Shown here piece after piece: positions 25,001 through 36,805 of a stretch of DNA of 64,000 bases. Every line of letters begins with the position of its first letter. Within the stretch, counting starts at the first letter, position 1. Location: the NCBI RefSeq assembly GCF_013426205.1, contig NC_089426.1, positions 3,224,001-3,288,000 on the forward strand, in the 5' to 3' direction. Position numbers and translations under genes: made by a program. The stretch comes from Metarhizium brunneum (taxonomy: Eukaryota; Ascomycota; Sordariomycetes; Hypocreales; Clavicipitaceae). Under the pieces are notes generated by a model, which worked only from the letters and a program-made list of their open reading frames with translations, was not told where the DNA came from and did not search any database.

Positions 25001-25866
25001 CGGTGTCACCCAGGTTACCGTTCTCCAACTCCGGTCGCTCCCTGACCCTGACGGGCGCAAAGACAGCCCAAGACGCCCAAGTCCACAAGTTTGGGAGCCC
25101 ACACCCACTGTTCCTGCCACACGCCACCTGAGCCGTGGACGACTGGCCGAGCTTAGTTCGCAGTTCGTGAGAAGCCGTAGTGGTTCCTACTCCGTACGGA
25201 GTACTGTGCCAGCAGACGAGATTATTACTCGTGCCTCGTCTTCCGGACGTGGGTATCCCTTAGCGTGCCAGAGCCCCAGTCAGCTCTCGTCGTCTCGCCG
25301 CAGGCGCAGCCCACACACCCTCTCGCTCTTTCCCGCTCTTGCCTCTTGGCTTTTTTGGGACACTGTCCAATCTTGGGTGTCGCTGCGTCGCTCCTGCTTC
25401 GTTCGCTTCGCCCGCCAGCACCCGCACCCCCGAATACCCACTCTAAACGTCCTGCGACTGCGACCAGACTGGTTTAACCTCCTCTCATGCAACGGCCGGC
25501 CTCAACTACTAGGCACGACGACAACTTCTTGGCCTCACGTCGACATCCCCGAACACTTTCCTCTTTGTGCTTCCGACTGAGACGCCGAATTCGTTCACGA
25601 TCGATATTCCGTGCCCAGTTCTGTGCCTCTTTGGCTGTGACACACCATCAGGGCGGGATCTCGTCCATTCGCACTCGGCGCGGTTATTCCATCGTGGTGT
25701 AGCAAGCGGCGGAATATCTGCCAAAAACCTACCCATGCCCCCCGAACGGGACGTCGTGCTTCGTCGCTAGCCCCCCCCATCAGCCTCTATACTCCCACCT
25801 TTTACCACATCAACATCTACATATTCAAGTATTCGTCGGGATGGCGCCCGTTCGCCCCTGTCAGCT
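22027..25866. other. Intergenic, dense in TACGGAGT motifs; MED12 leader
   Basis: No supportable gene. Ten exact copies of TACGGAGT or its complement lie between 22636 and 25202, one pair forming a 14-bp perfect palindrome at 25189-25202. ACGTACGT runs occur at 24546-24567 and 24902-24916. The last 600-900 bp is pyrimidine-rich and probably the MED12 promoter and leader. Confidence 0.5.
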
Positions 25867-25870
25867 ATGA
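25841..25870 (+). promoter_or_regulatory. uORF overlapping the MED12 start (ATGA)
   Basis: An upstream ATG at 25841 opens a frame of nine codons that ends with TGA at 25868-25870. The MED12 ATG at 25867 overlaps this stop as ATGA. Translation of MED12 would need leaky scanning or reinitiation at the stop, a layout that can limit protein output. Confidence 0.6.
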
Positions 25871-28800
25871 GCTCGAGGACGCCAATGGGTGTCCAGCCGC
25901 GACAGCCTCAACGAGGCCTCGGCTCCACGTTACACGTCCAAAGACCTTCCAATCATCACCAACGGAGTATATCGTCGTCGCAACAACAATACCTTCCAAC
26001 TTCACCAGTCCGGCGAGATGCTAGCGCAGCCCTCGATTCCAGTGCCGAACCCGCCGAGGCCATGTCGGGCCGTCATGTGTCCACTCCAAGACGGCAAGGC
26101 TCGAAGTTGCGGCTCGAACTGTCAAACGAACTGATCTCAGCTGGCCCCATATCTGCTACCGAATCACCACAGACTCTCACGCCGTCTCGCATGATGCCTC
26201 TTCCAGACCCCATGGAGACAGATAATATGAGCCCGGCATTATCAAGGGTTTCACAACAAGATAGCGATAACCCTCCTATGCCAATGCCCAGGCGCCGACT
26301 GCCCCGGACCTCGCAGGCCATACCTTCCACACGGCCGGCCGCTCCAACACCAGCCTCCACTAAGAAAGACGTGCGGCCGAAGCCGTACACAGTCGAAGTT
26401 CCTACAGCGGCGCCTCGATACGTAAATACGAATAGACATGAGACCATAGGCCGGGATCCCTTCAGCAAGGGCCTGTTTTCTGGTAATGCGGACTTCTTTC
26501 CCTGGTCGGGCAATCATCATGAGGATGAATGGAGCACCGAGGCTATACAAAAGGGCACGTGGGATAGAGGTAGTCAAAATGAGGCGTCATCAGCACGAAT
26601 TGCTATCTTCCCAGCGTTGAAGCAGAGGAGCGGCCTCAATGCTCTATCTACTCTATTCATGGGCGTGTTGAACCAACGGAGAATTCGTGGCCAAATTACA
26701 GCCCCATCAACCTTTAAACCTCCACCTCGAGTCACACTTACGGATACAAAGCGGGAAATATGGCTAAAGGATTTGGCAAATCCAGCCATATCCCTCAGAC
26801 GTCTTAGCAGAACAATCCCACATGGTATTCGGGGCAGGACACTTCTTGACCAATGTTTGAACAAGGACGTCCCTACAGAGCGAGCAGTCTGGTTGGCCAA
26901 ATGTGTTGGCGCCAACGAGATCCGAGCCTTCAAGAGGAAAGGAGCCAGCGGAGCATTCGTTTTGGGAGGCGAGCTGAAATGGATACGGGATTGGACTGTA
27001 TTCGTGGAACAGTTCATTGAATCGGTGGTGTCTGCATTTGGCGAACCTGACTGGAAATCAAAAGTGACATACGCGTAAGTTTGGATCTTGTTTGCTGCAT
27101 AATATCATCGACGTTGGAGGTACTAATCCAACAACTACAGAATTCGTCTTGCAACATGTCTATACTCTGAACAACTACTCGATCGCGACCATTACTTGGA
27201 GTGGATCATCTCTGGACTGGAAAACAGCCCGCAGTCAAGAATCCCTATGTGGATATTAATTGGCCAAATATATTGGAATGACCTGCTACAGTCACGAAAA
27301 TGTGGCAGGCGCTTAGTCTTTGCATTATTAAAGCATTTGAATACGGTACGGACAAGCCATGTCACTGCGGGCTAGACGAGAAGCTAATTTCTGAATATAG
27401 ATTGAAAATGACCCGGACAGAGATATTCTCATTCAACTGTCTGGCCAACTGTCAACGCTAGTCATTTATCTCCTCAAAACCAATCCCGAAAGTTTTGTTT
27501 GCCCTCCTGCTTGGCAACGACTTGGCGAGACGTTGAGGCTTGTGTTGCCAACTGAGGACGCAGCCGCCCAGGCTGCGTACAATACCGTCAAGTTACGGAA
27601 TATAAGGCTTTTAGTTGCCAATACAACCTCACCACCCAGTGGCCGTCAGTATTTGGTACAGTTGCTAGATTCCACACTTCAGGGCAAGTGTGATCCTGGA
27701 CTGTCTGCAAGATGTTGGGCGTCTGCGGATGATAAAGCTGGGATATTGAGGACAGCAGTCGAGTGGGCTACCTCTCTGCACCGGCCTGGGTTGGCCAAGG
27801 TTTATGTTGTTGCTGGACTGATCAAATCCTGGGGCGCTCATAGGATCCACGCTACTTCGACAATCCTTGATGCAATTGGAGACATCCCCCCTGGTGACCA
27901 GATGAGGAAAAGACTCATTATTCGATTAGTTGGCGAACTAGTACGAAGCGGACACTTTTCAGTCGCGCAGTACATGCAATGGCTCATTGGCCGTGGTGGC
28001 CTGCATGGTGCTGAGGAAATCGATCCTGTCGAGGGCCCTTGTCCTTCTCGCCTTCTGGTCGAGCTGCCCATTCACTGCCTTCTAGAGGAGCAGAAGGCCC
28101 AGAGAGGCAGTCTCCTTAGGCGTGCCGAACATTACTCTGTTGGTGATGAGGCCAACGATATTTCCTCGGCGCTTCAATATGTAGACAGCTCCCTTGGCTT
28201 GGCAACATATCTCAACGGCTCGGGGCCCTTCCGGAGACCTTTGTCATTAAAGAAGCTATCACGGAAAGTCAGAAATAGCAGCTGGGCAGTACAGAGTGCG
28301 ATTGGAGCTCACCTGTATGATGTTATAACGTCCCTACCTCCTCACAGGCCCGACTTTGTCATGACTTTGTCAATGTTCAGCTCAGTTCGCACTATGATGG
28401 AGACTGTCGAAGATTATTCTATGCTTTCGGGTATTCTCAGGGCCTGTTCCAGTGGTCCAGACGTGGACACTCTCGCAGCCTGCGTTGACACTATTGACGC
28501 ACAGCTAGACATCTTTATGGCTATAGGCACTGCAGAGACTCTTTTTGACATATTCATTGAACGACTAAAGGCTATGAGTCGAGACCAAGGAATAGTCGTT
28601 CGCTCGCTGCTCGCGTCTCTGGCGTCTCTGGCTGCAAGGTTGCCACAAAGGGAGGACCTGGCAAAACAACTCTCACAGGAATTGGCCCAGAACGACCGGT
28701 CCAACGCGATTGACGCCTGTTCCCCCGTCTCGGATAGCATGGCAACGCAAGCTCAAACGGCTGAAGGCGAGGTCTCGGAACAAATCGATAAGCTCCTCGC

Positions 28801-30595
28801 CAGTGGTAACGTCATTGATCACCCTACTATGAATCGTCTCTTTCGATACGTCATCATTAAGTTGGAATCTGGCTGGGGAAAATTGGATGACAGTCGAAGG
28901 GTATTTTCGTCGCTTCTGTCACGACTACGAATGCTGGACGCCCTTCATTTCGACAAGCTTATGGCAGACTGGATCAGTCACATCAGAACCCTGAAGGAAC
29001 GGCCTCCGTTGCCGGAACTTTTCCCGCTCCTTGTTAGCTTTGGTTGTTTATCAATGTCGACAATACTGCACACTGCCAATGCTGGCTCCGTGGCCTTGGA
29101 CATCACTCCCGATACTGTAACGTCAAAGACTGTGACGTATTTGCAAGAACTCCTCCAGCTTATCATTATGAAGTTACCAGCAACTGCGTTGCTAGATGCC
29201 GAAGAAACATATAGATTCCAAATTTACCAACAACGCGCCAAGTTCGAGCATGCGAAGGGCTTGTTAGCTTTGATACGCAATTCGCTTGTTGAGTACTCAG
29301 CTCTCCAGATACCCGGCCGAACTGCTATGATCCTCCCTCTTGATGATGTGGCCTGTCAGAATTGTCTCTTGGAGACCATGAGATTCATGGTTGTGGCCGA
29401 TTCAGCAATCGTCGCAGAAGTGTTGAACATGAGCACGCTTCCTCCGGGAGCAACATCATTGGCGCACAGGATTGTCACCAGACTTTTATTGCCTGAAGCG
29501 GATTCCGACCACCACCCATCGTTTGACCATATTCTGTCTCTTGCGGATGAGCTAACAATGCCGTTTTGTCAACTCAAACTCAACCTAGACCTCTCTGTGA
29601 ATCTGCCTAGCAGCTCTGCTATCGAGGGTGAGACACCTTCACGGTTTGAAGCGTTCGCAAAGGCCATGGATAAAGCCATCGAATCTCAGAACATCATTTG
29701 GACGAGGATGCTGCCATGTCTTAGTGACGACATTACTCAAAGCCTGAACACAGAGGCTCACACGAGATTTTTGGATTTGATGCCGTCGAGCAAATCGGAA
29801 TCGTTAGCCAGCGACACGACGGACGAGAATCGCATCCGCCTCGCTGAAAACTTGCTCGGAGTCATCGAGGCTATCATCTCCGGCCAGCCACCCTCAAGAT
29901 CAGCCTCGCTCACTAATAACTTGGTTGATAAACTGTCCGATATGTGGGAGATTGTCACGTCGCGAGATGAGGACCGAGCGCTGGCCAAGAAGGAGGTCTT
30001 GGGGCATTGGCTCCCTACGCTGCTACGATTCATTACACTACACAGCATTTCCTCAGAGCCGGCGCATATTGCCACGGCAGGGCCTGGCAGCTCAGCGAAG
30101 ACCGCTGCGACCCCCAACCACGAAGTACGGGCTCGCATTATCCTTTTGCTCTGCGGTCTGCTGCTGGAGATGGAGACTCTTCCGAAGGAACTTACAGGGT
30201 CTCTTGCCCAGCAGATATTCGATATTGCGATACTCCTAGTAGACGCCCTACCAGACGATCTACGAACACAATGCGCCAAGTCGATCCTCTTCCTGCCTGG
30301 TACCACAGCAAGCGCAGGCACCACATCAGATCCACGCCTGTACTATCTCTTCAGCACGCCGCGACCAACCTCTGCCGAGAACCTAAAGCTCGTACACCGC
30401 GACAAGTCGTCGGTGCCGTACACGGCCGCTGCCCGAGGCATGGGGGCCATGTATGGCATCGGCCCGACATTAAACGAAAGACTGAGTCCCTTCGTTCTCC
30501 GTCGCTGGGAGATCCTCAGCGAACCAACACCCAATGTAGGCGAAAATGACACGAGTCTCAGCCTACGATTGTTCGAAGCAATTAGGATTCAATGA
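25867..30595 (+). CDS. srb8: Mediator subunit 12 (Srb8)
   Basis: Three exons, 25867-27074, 27141-27345 and 27401-30595, joined by 66- and 55-bp introns, give 1535 residues. MED12 is the scaffold of the Mediator CDK8 kinase module (Cdk8, cyclin C, MED12, MED13), which represses or tunes RNA polymerase II initiation in the nucleus. Residues 1-180 are a low-complexity tail. The N-terminal Med12 domain follows, with DFFPWSGNHHEDEWSTEAIQKG, the family's WxGxxxED pattern. Then LKDLANPAISLRRLSRTIPHG and the LNKDVPTERAVWLAKCVGANEIR stretch, conserved in MED12, precede a long helical repeat region of about 1000 residues. The C-terminal part is less conserved. An overlapping uORF may limit translation. 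Length and motif order fit fungal Srb8. Confidence 0.9.
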
Positions 30596-31332
30596 ACCCA
30601 AAGGCATCTTTGATTCACTCTCGGCGTGTTGATTTTTTTTTTAGCTCCATACTTTACATTATTTGCTCTGCATCATGTTCAAATTGTTTGTTTATCGTTT
30701 CGGATTGTGGGATATCTATGAATAACGACCAAACTGGGAACTAAGCGAGAGCAACAACATACATTTCATGTGGGATTTTGAAAAAAGAGCCACCAGAGGC
30801 TTTTTTTTGTGATATATCAGTATCGGGATTTGCATCGTCCTGCTGTCTTTGTTCTTTTCCTGGATGGAGACTGCTTTTTTGTTTATGCATTGATGGATGG
30901 GTGAGGTGTTGGCGCTTGAGATGCTGCCATGTAGTTGCGTTTTTTTGCATCTACCATGTTGGATGACGGGCATTGGTTCGAATGGAATTGTTCTTTTTTT
31001 TTTAACTATTTCAAGCATGGTGGGAGTGGAGGTTTTTGTTTTCCATCTTGGATGAATAGAATTTAACATCAATCGAGCGTATGAACCTTTTACTCATATC
31101 CCTTTATATTTTGTGCACATTTGTTTCACTGAGATGGTAAGAGTTTTTGAGAAATGTATAAACATGCTGCTCCTATCAACAGACCACCTCCGTTACCGAC
31201 AATTATCATACACTTGGCAATGTACCAAACACAAAATAAGACGCCAAATGCAATGGTGAACCCCGCACAAAACAAGAAACAAAACAATCTTCGAACAGCA
31301 GCCCCATGATGACAAACCTCGCCGTCCCGTTT
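30596..31332. other. Intergenic between convergent MED12 and RhoGAP genes
   Basis: T-rich 3' flanks with several homopolymer runs (30633-30642, 30803-30810, 30991-31002). No gene supported. Confidence 0.5.
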
Positions 31333-33989
31333 TTAATCCTCATCAAATATCTGATATGTATTCTGTAAAATCGTGTCAATGACTTTAATCTGCCACCCTG
31401 CATCGGCAATAGCCGTGCTGGGATCGGAGCCCATGAGCGTAGGGCCGAAAATAACAGCCAAGTTGTGTGAATTCATCCTGTTGACGTGCGAATTGTCCAT
31501 GATGCGGTAGAGGTGGAGCGTCATGGCGCGCAGGGTAGCGTAGTTGGGGTCGGGGAGGGCATTGATGATGGCGTGGAGAGAGTCGCGGCGCACAACGTCG
31601 TCTTCGTTTTCTACTCGGCGGTTAGCAGCCTGATGATCGGGGGATTTCGATGGGTGGATGATGTGGACAAAGAGGGTACGAACTGGCTGCATTGACAAAG
31701 GCATCATGGTGTTCTGCTGTCAGGAGGGGATCCGGGAGATCGCGGAAAAACTGCTTCAGGAGGCCAGTCACACTGTTTACGTCGTGATAGAAGTTTTCAG
31801 GGTTTCTAAAGTCCAGAGCGGGGTCGGATGAATCTGCCTAGAGGTTAGTTCATGCAGGTGAGCGATATGTAAATGTACAGTGTTGGGACTTGCCTGCATC
31901 AAACATGCCCTTGAGCTTGCTGATGTGGGTTACTGAGCCCGATTGTCTGTAGATACCCTCAACACCCAGGCCGAAGAGATCCACAGCCTGGATGCACTGA
32001 TATACCACCATCGGCACGGCCAGACCGTCTCTCTCATACAGGCGGTTCAGTGACACACCAAATACGAGCTTTGCGTTTGTGGTTGCAGCAGACTGGTTGT
32101 TCCCAGGTGTCGGGGCATAGGCGGGAGGGGGCACACCACCGTATGCAGGGCCACTGCTGCGAGGATCCGTTGGAGGCTGAAACGGAGTTCCCTGAGGCGG
32201 TGTCGAGGATTGTGGAGATGGTTGTGAGCCCTGGAAGGGCAAAGCACCAAGTTGCGGCGGTCCTTGCGAGCTGGTGGTGTTACTGTATCTCGGCGCCGGT
32301 TGGGCAGAGTTCCTGCTCGCGAATTGCTGCAAGGCAGAGACCTGCTGGCTCAGCATGTTGCCCTGGCTGAAGCTGCGGCCGTGAGTTTGGGCATACGGGC
32401 GGTTGGAATCAGGCTTGCCACCTTGCGATGCAGAAGGGCCCTGTGATGAAATAAGGCTTCCCATGGGACCAAAATTGCCGACGCTGCTTCTTGAGCCTGG
32501 ACCGAAGGAGTTCGGGCCTTCTGGAGGAGGCGGCCCAGATGTTCCAACTGACTGGATAGTGTGCATACTCTGGGGCAGAGGGTGGCTGACGGACGATGGA
32601 TTGGAGATCAAAATCTGATGCGATGAGTTAGAACAGTGAATAGCGTCCATAACGGTAAAGACAGTGAACATACCGGATTGCGCTCATATTTGACCTCCGT
32701 GTAGGGCTGGATCCTGGTATGCTGGCCAGCAACAAAGTCGTTGAAGTCCTTCTCGTTATCAATGGCGGCAACTGCCTGGCGCAAACTTCGCGGCTGGCCA
32801 GCTCCTTGGGCGCCTTGGATCTTGAAGGGGCTGACAATCAGCCCGTTTCCGAGGAGGAGCTTCTCGTTGAAGGCGGCTAAGGGAAAAAAAGGGTCAGCCT
32901 CAAGTCAGATAGCCGCGGCCATCTGGGGGACAGCTTCAACCAAACTCACCAAACTTTTGCATCTGCAGTGTCACAGCCGAGTCGGTCTCGGAGATGAGCT
33001 CACGCAGGGCCTTGACGGCCTCGGGACGAGCAGACTTCTCAAGATGAGCCTTTTCGGCCTGCAATGACTGAACGTGGCCCGAATACGTTTGATCAGCCGC
33101 CTGAACCTTTCTCAACAAATCCTCTTCTTGTTGTGCTGGAGACTTGTGCGCTTTGAATGCGCCGAGCACCTTTCCGCTTTGCCTGGCCTCGCCGGTCCTC
33201 GCACGGTCATATTCCTCAGCCAGAGAATCGTATTTGGCCTTGCTCTTGCGCAACACCTGCTCCAAGTCGGCTACCTTTTGCTCGGCAGCCAGGCCGTTTG
33301 CCTTCCACATTTTGCGCCCTCGTTCGCCATTTGCCACCAATTCCAGCAAGTCTTCTTGCATCTGGTGGAGTGAAGCGGCAAATTGTGATCCGTTCTCGGC
33401 CATGCGATCGTGAATAAAGACCATCTCGTCGTAAGACTTGGAGAAGGTGCCCTGGCGATGTTCGGGCCGGCGCGCATTGTCCTGAGTTAGCCGACACAAT
33501 TTGCGAAGGCTCTGGGCGTGGTCGTCTTCGAGGACGGAGCGCTTCTTGAGGAACAGGGCGAATTCCTTGGCCGAGGCTACGCTTTGCTTGAGTCGGTTCA
33601 ACAGGGTCGGGATGCCCAGCTGGTCGTTGTTAGCATGGGACGCCAAGAGGGAGGCGCATAGGGTTAACGGTAGTTACCTCTGAAGCCATGACATCGTTGA
33701 CATGCTTCGTCACGGTTGGATCGACGGCTGGCCTGGCTTGCTCTTCGGTCCCGGAAACAGTTGCTGGAGGTGCCGTCGACGGTCCAGGTCCCTGCTCCGA
33801 CGCCTCGATGTCATGACCCTGAGCCTCGGCGCTCTGTTTGCCATCTGAGCTGTTCTCGGGGCCAGTGGCCTCAGCGTCTTGTTGTGAGGATCTGGGCTCG
33901 TCGATAGGCAAGCTAATGGGCCTGTCTTGTTGGTGCTGCTGAGAATGCGGCACGGCATCGTCATCGTTGGAGCTTCGCAGGTCGGCCAT
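31333..33989 (-). CDS. rgd1: F-BAR/RhoGAP protein, Rgd1-like
   Basis: Six minus-strand exons (33989-33678, 33619-32950, 32876-32674, 32614-31894, 31833-31684, 31610-31333) give 777 residues. Residues 1-104 are an acidic disordered tail. An F-BAR (FCH) domain starts at about 105 with LGIPTLLNRLKQS and a long coiled coil that binds and curves membranes. A Ser/Pro/Gln-rich linker (about 396-575) leads to a RhoGAP domain (about 579-777) with GVEGIYRQSG, whose Arg618 is the catalytic arginine finger, and NLAVIFGPTL. Yeast Rgd1 with this layout stimulates GTP hydrolysis by Rho3 and Rho4 at polarity and cytokinesis sites; the same role here is inferred. Intron 4 has a GCAAGT donor (GC-AG class) and intron 5 a rare GTTCGT donor. 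Both are required to keep the RhoGAP frame. Confidence 0.92.
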
Positions 33990-36258
33990 GGTGGCACAAG
34001 GCACAAGGCCAAAGCCCTCGTTCGCTGAGGAGATGCGGGGAGGGGCGCCCTTCTCGCTCGGCCGCCCTGGTAGTCGCAATAGCTGCGTTGCGGCAGCAAT
34101 CCGTCGCAAGGGCCTTTGCAAACAGTCTCGCAGCTAGGTCGTGGGATGGAGTTGTATCTGGTGTTGGTGCAGCGGCTTGCGCCTCCTGACCAGTTTGTCG
34201 ACGTATGGCGGATACCAGCAACAAATTAAAGTAACCCGGTACTAGTCCAGCTCTTAGTTTGTTCGGTGCAACTGGTGCTTGCTGGTGCTCCTCTCTGTTC
34301 GTGCGTCGAGGTGGAACGAAGCCCGCCGCCCGACGCCGCCAGTCCACTTGAGCACTTCCAAGAGACCTTGAGCCCTGGAGCAAAACCCTGGGACCAAGGA
34401 TGCGAGAAGAGATGGAGATGGAAGAATGAGGGGTCTACGGCCACGCGGATGTGGGAGGCGAAGCGACGTGTCTGGCAAGTATTGTAGATGGATGGAGGGA
34501 TGGATGGATGTGAACGCGTAGGCGAGCTGTATTATGTATGTAGTCTGGTAGTTTGGAGATGGCGGTGCCGAAGCCGATGCCCTTGCCCTTGCCCATGCCA
34601 GTACCAATGCCAGAGTCGATGCGAATTGACAAGGACGACGAATCGACGCGATCGACCAAGACCAGCCAGTGGCCTTTGGCTGCGAAGCAGGGCGACAGTG
34701 ACGGGTTTATCAAGTTACAAGATGCTCGATGTGCAAATCCAAGCTGTCGGGCAATCAATCTGCATCTGCACTTGCCCCTTGCGCTCAAGTGCTCGCACTT
34801 ACGGAGTAGTACGTAGTACTTGCACTACCAGACTGACTCTGCAGCTGCAGCCTGCAGCCTGTTTTTTTTGCGCGTTTGGTGCCTTGTTCCTCCGTACCGC
34901 TGCTCCTGTGCGCACCTTGGAACACGCCACGCCAGACCACAATGGCTGCTTCTGCACTTGTCTTACTCTCTTACGTATTTTTGTCGTCTGATCGACACAG
35001 CCTGCGCCAGAATAGCCACGGAATCCCCCTGGCGATGCGATGACGACAAGGTGCCGGGCTGAGCCACGTTTCCTGCCACCAAAAAGTGACTGGGCCTGGG
35101 GCCAAGGCTCGGCTACGGCCAATGCACATTCGACAAAAAATAGTACTACTAGTACATCACACACGAGGGCCTCTGCAGATTGCCATGTGCCGGGCCTCGT
35201 CGACTTTGCTAAAGAAGCGACAGCCTGTCTGTCTGTCGTTTAGCCACCAGGCAGACAGACAGACCATTGTCAGCAACTTGACAACTGCTCGAAGCCAACA
35301 TGCATTCTCGTCTGCTCTGTACGAACTACTACTACGTATGTACATTAGGTATATACTTTTGCTTCCTATTTGTTCCACTTTTTCTTTTCTCAGGGAAATT
35401 ATCACCTGACGTGACCATCTGCATCTATTTACGGGCAAAGCTCCCGCCCGAGACCAGCAGCACAGACGTTGGATGCTCCGTATGCCCGGCACCGGGTAAA
35501 TTTGGAAGGAAAAAATAATAATAACCAATAAACTACTCCTCAGGCCTGTGGATTATAACTCGGGACGGATCGTTCGTGTCTGGGCTACCACATTGCTGTT
35601 TCTGGCGCAAACATTGTTTGGACTACGGACTTGAATTGATAAACTGGGTGGAGAAGTAGTCTCTCGTTGAGCAGGCGAACCTAGTAGACCGTAACGAGTA
35701 CTGGTAAGAAATTGCCAGGTGAGAGAGAGACACCGATCCAACTTCCATCTCCAAGCACAAATACCACGTGCATACACGTTACCGTTGTTAGTAGCTGTTC
35801 CAGACCGGATACGGCACGGGTCGAATACAAACAATGGACACACCATGAACCGTGCTTCATCTTTGTCTCGCAGCGACCGGAACACAAGAGCACACTGCAC
35901 CACGAAACCAACATACAACAGAGAAAATAAAAATAGGTTAATGCCCAAATCCGTCCTTGTATGCCGATGAAAAACAGAGCTCGGATTCCTGAACACAGTG
36001 AAGAGAAACGAGCCTTGCTATTTTCCGACCAGGTAGCCTGCCGGCTATGCTAACTTGACATCCATTTTTATACCGTCAAGCAAGACAATTGTCCAGCGCC
36101 TCAACCCCGAAGAATTCGACCCTGAGTTGTTTTGCATCGTTGCAAAACAAGCCTCCCACATGCCCTCTGATATCAACAACAACCGTGGTTCGTCATCCGT
36201 TCATAGTCGCTCCATGTAACCCCTCCTACGTAACACCGTCCGCCACCAACAAGGCCCT
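33990..36258. other. Intergenic: RhoGAP promoter and eS28 3' flank
   Basis: About 2.3 kb without a supportable gene. Contains an exact TACGGAGT at 34800, a CTGT/ACAG hairpin at 35227-35264 (11-bp stem, 16-nt loop) and a GATGGATG-type microsatellite near 34488-34510. Short frames lack domains. Confidence 0.5.
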
Positions 36259-36805
36259 TTATCGCAGACGTCTGGCCTCACGTTCGGACTCGAGCAGGCA
36301 AAGGATATCGTCCTCACGAACTACACAGCACAATGAGTTAGTCATGCGCTAAATTCCCCCATCACTCAATATGTATCATGCCGGCGGTCTAAACATGGCG
36401 ACACTGTGAGAAGGAAAAGGATTTGCCATACCGGGTCCCTTAACGTTTCGGATGATGGATCGGGTCTGGTCGTCCATGAACTCGACGCGCACCTGGGTGA
36501 CACCACCACGGGAGCCTATCAACATCAACATGTTAGCCTCTATAGCCCAGTAAATCCGTAATCCCTTTTGATCGATCGAAACAATTTTTCTGCTTGGAGG
36601 TGGTATGCGTAGTGCGAGCGGAATTTCTCGAAAATCGTAGTCATCCAAACACACAGACGGGGCAAGCAAGAGCCGAATTTCAATAATTTTTCAGGCATCC
36701 TGCGACATGTCGGGAGAGGAGAGAATGGGGTTTTGTTTTCGTACCGGTTCGGCCGAGGACTCGGGTCACCTTGACCAGCTTGACGGGGGCCTTTGAGGAA
36801 TCCAT
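36259..36805 (-). CDS. rps28: 40S ribosomal protein eS28 (RPS28)
   Basis: Three minus-strand exons, 36805-36745, 36515-36432 and 36320-36259, give 68 residues, the normal family size. The protein is an OB-fold component of the 40S head near the mRNA exit channel. The assembled product begins [21 protein letters not shown], continues [20 protein letters not shown] with IRNVKGPVRE, and ends [14 protein letters not shown]; every block is diagnostic. Introns of 229 and 111 bp are large relative to the coding sequence, as is common for fungal ribosomal protein genes. The junctions are forced by the very conserved sequence, and none of the six-frame open frames shows the whole protein. Confidence 0.97.

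Noticed and set aside
24918..25580. 220-codon plus frame upstream of MED12
   Set aside because: Ser/Arg/Pro-rich without a domain, in the region expected for the MED12 promoter and leader.
35227..35264. 11-bp hairpin of CTGT/ACAG repeats
   Set aside because: Simple-sequence complementarity without further context; no reason to assign function.
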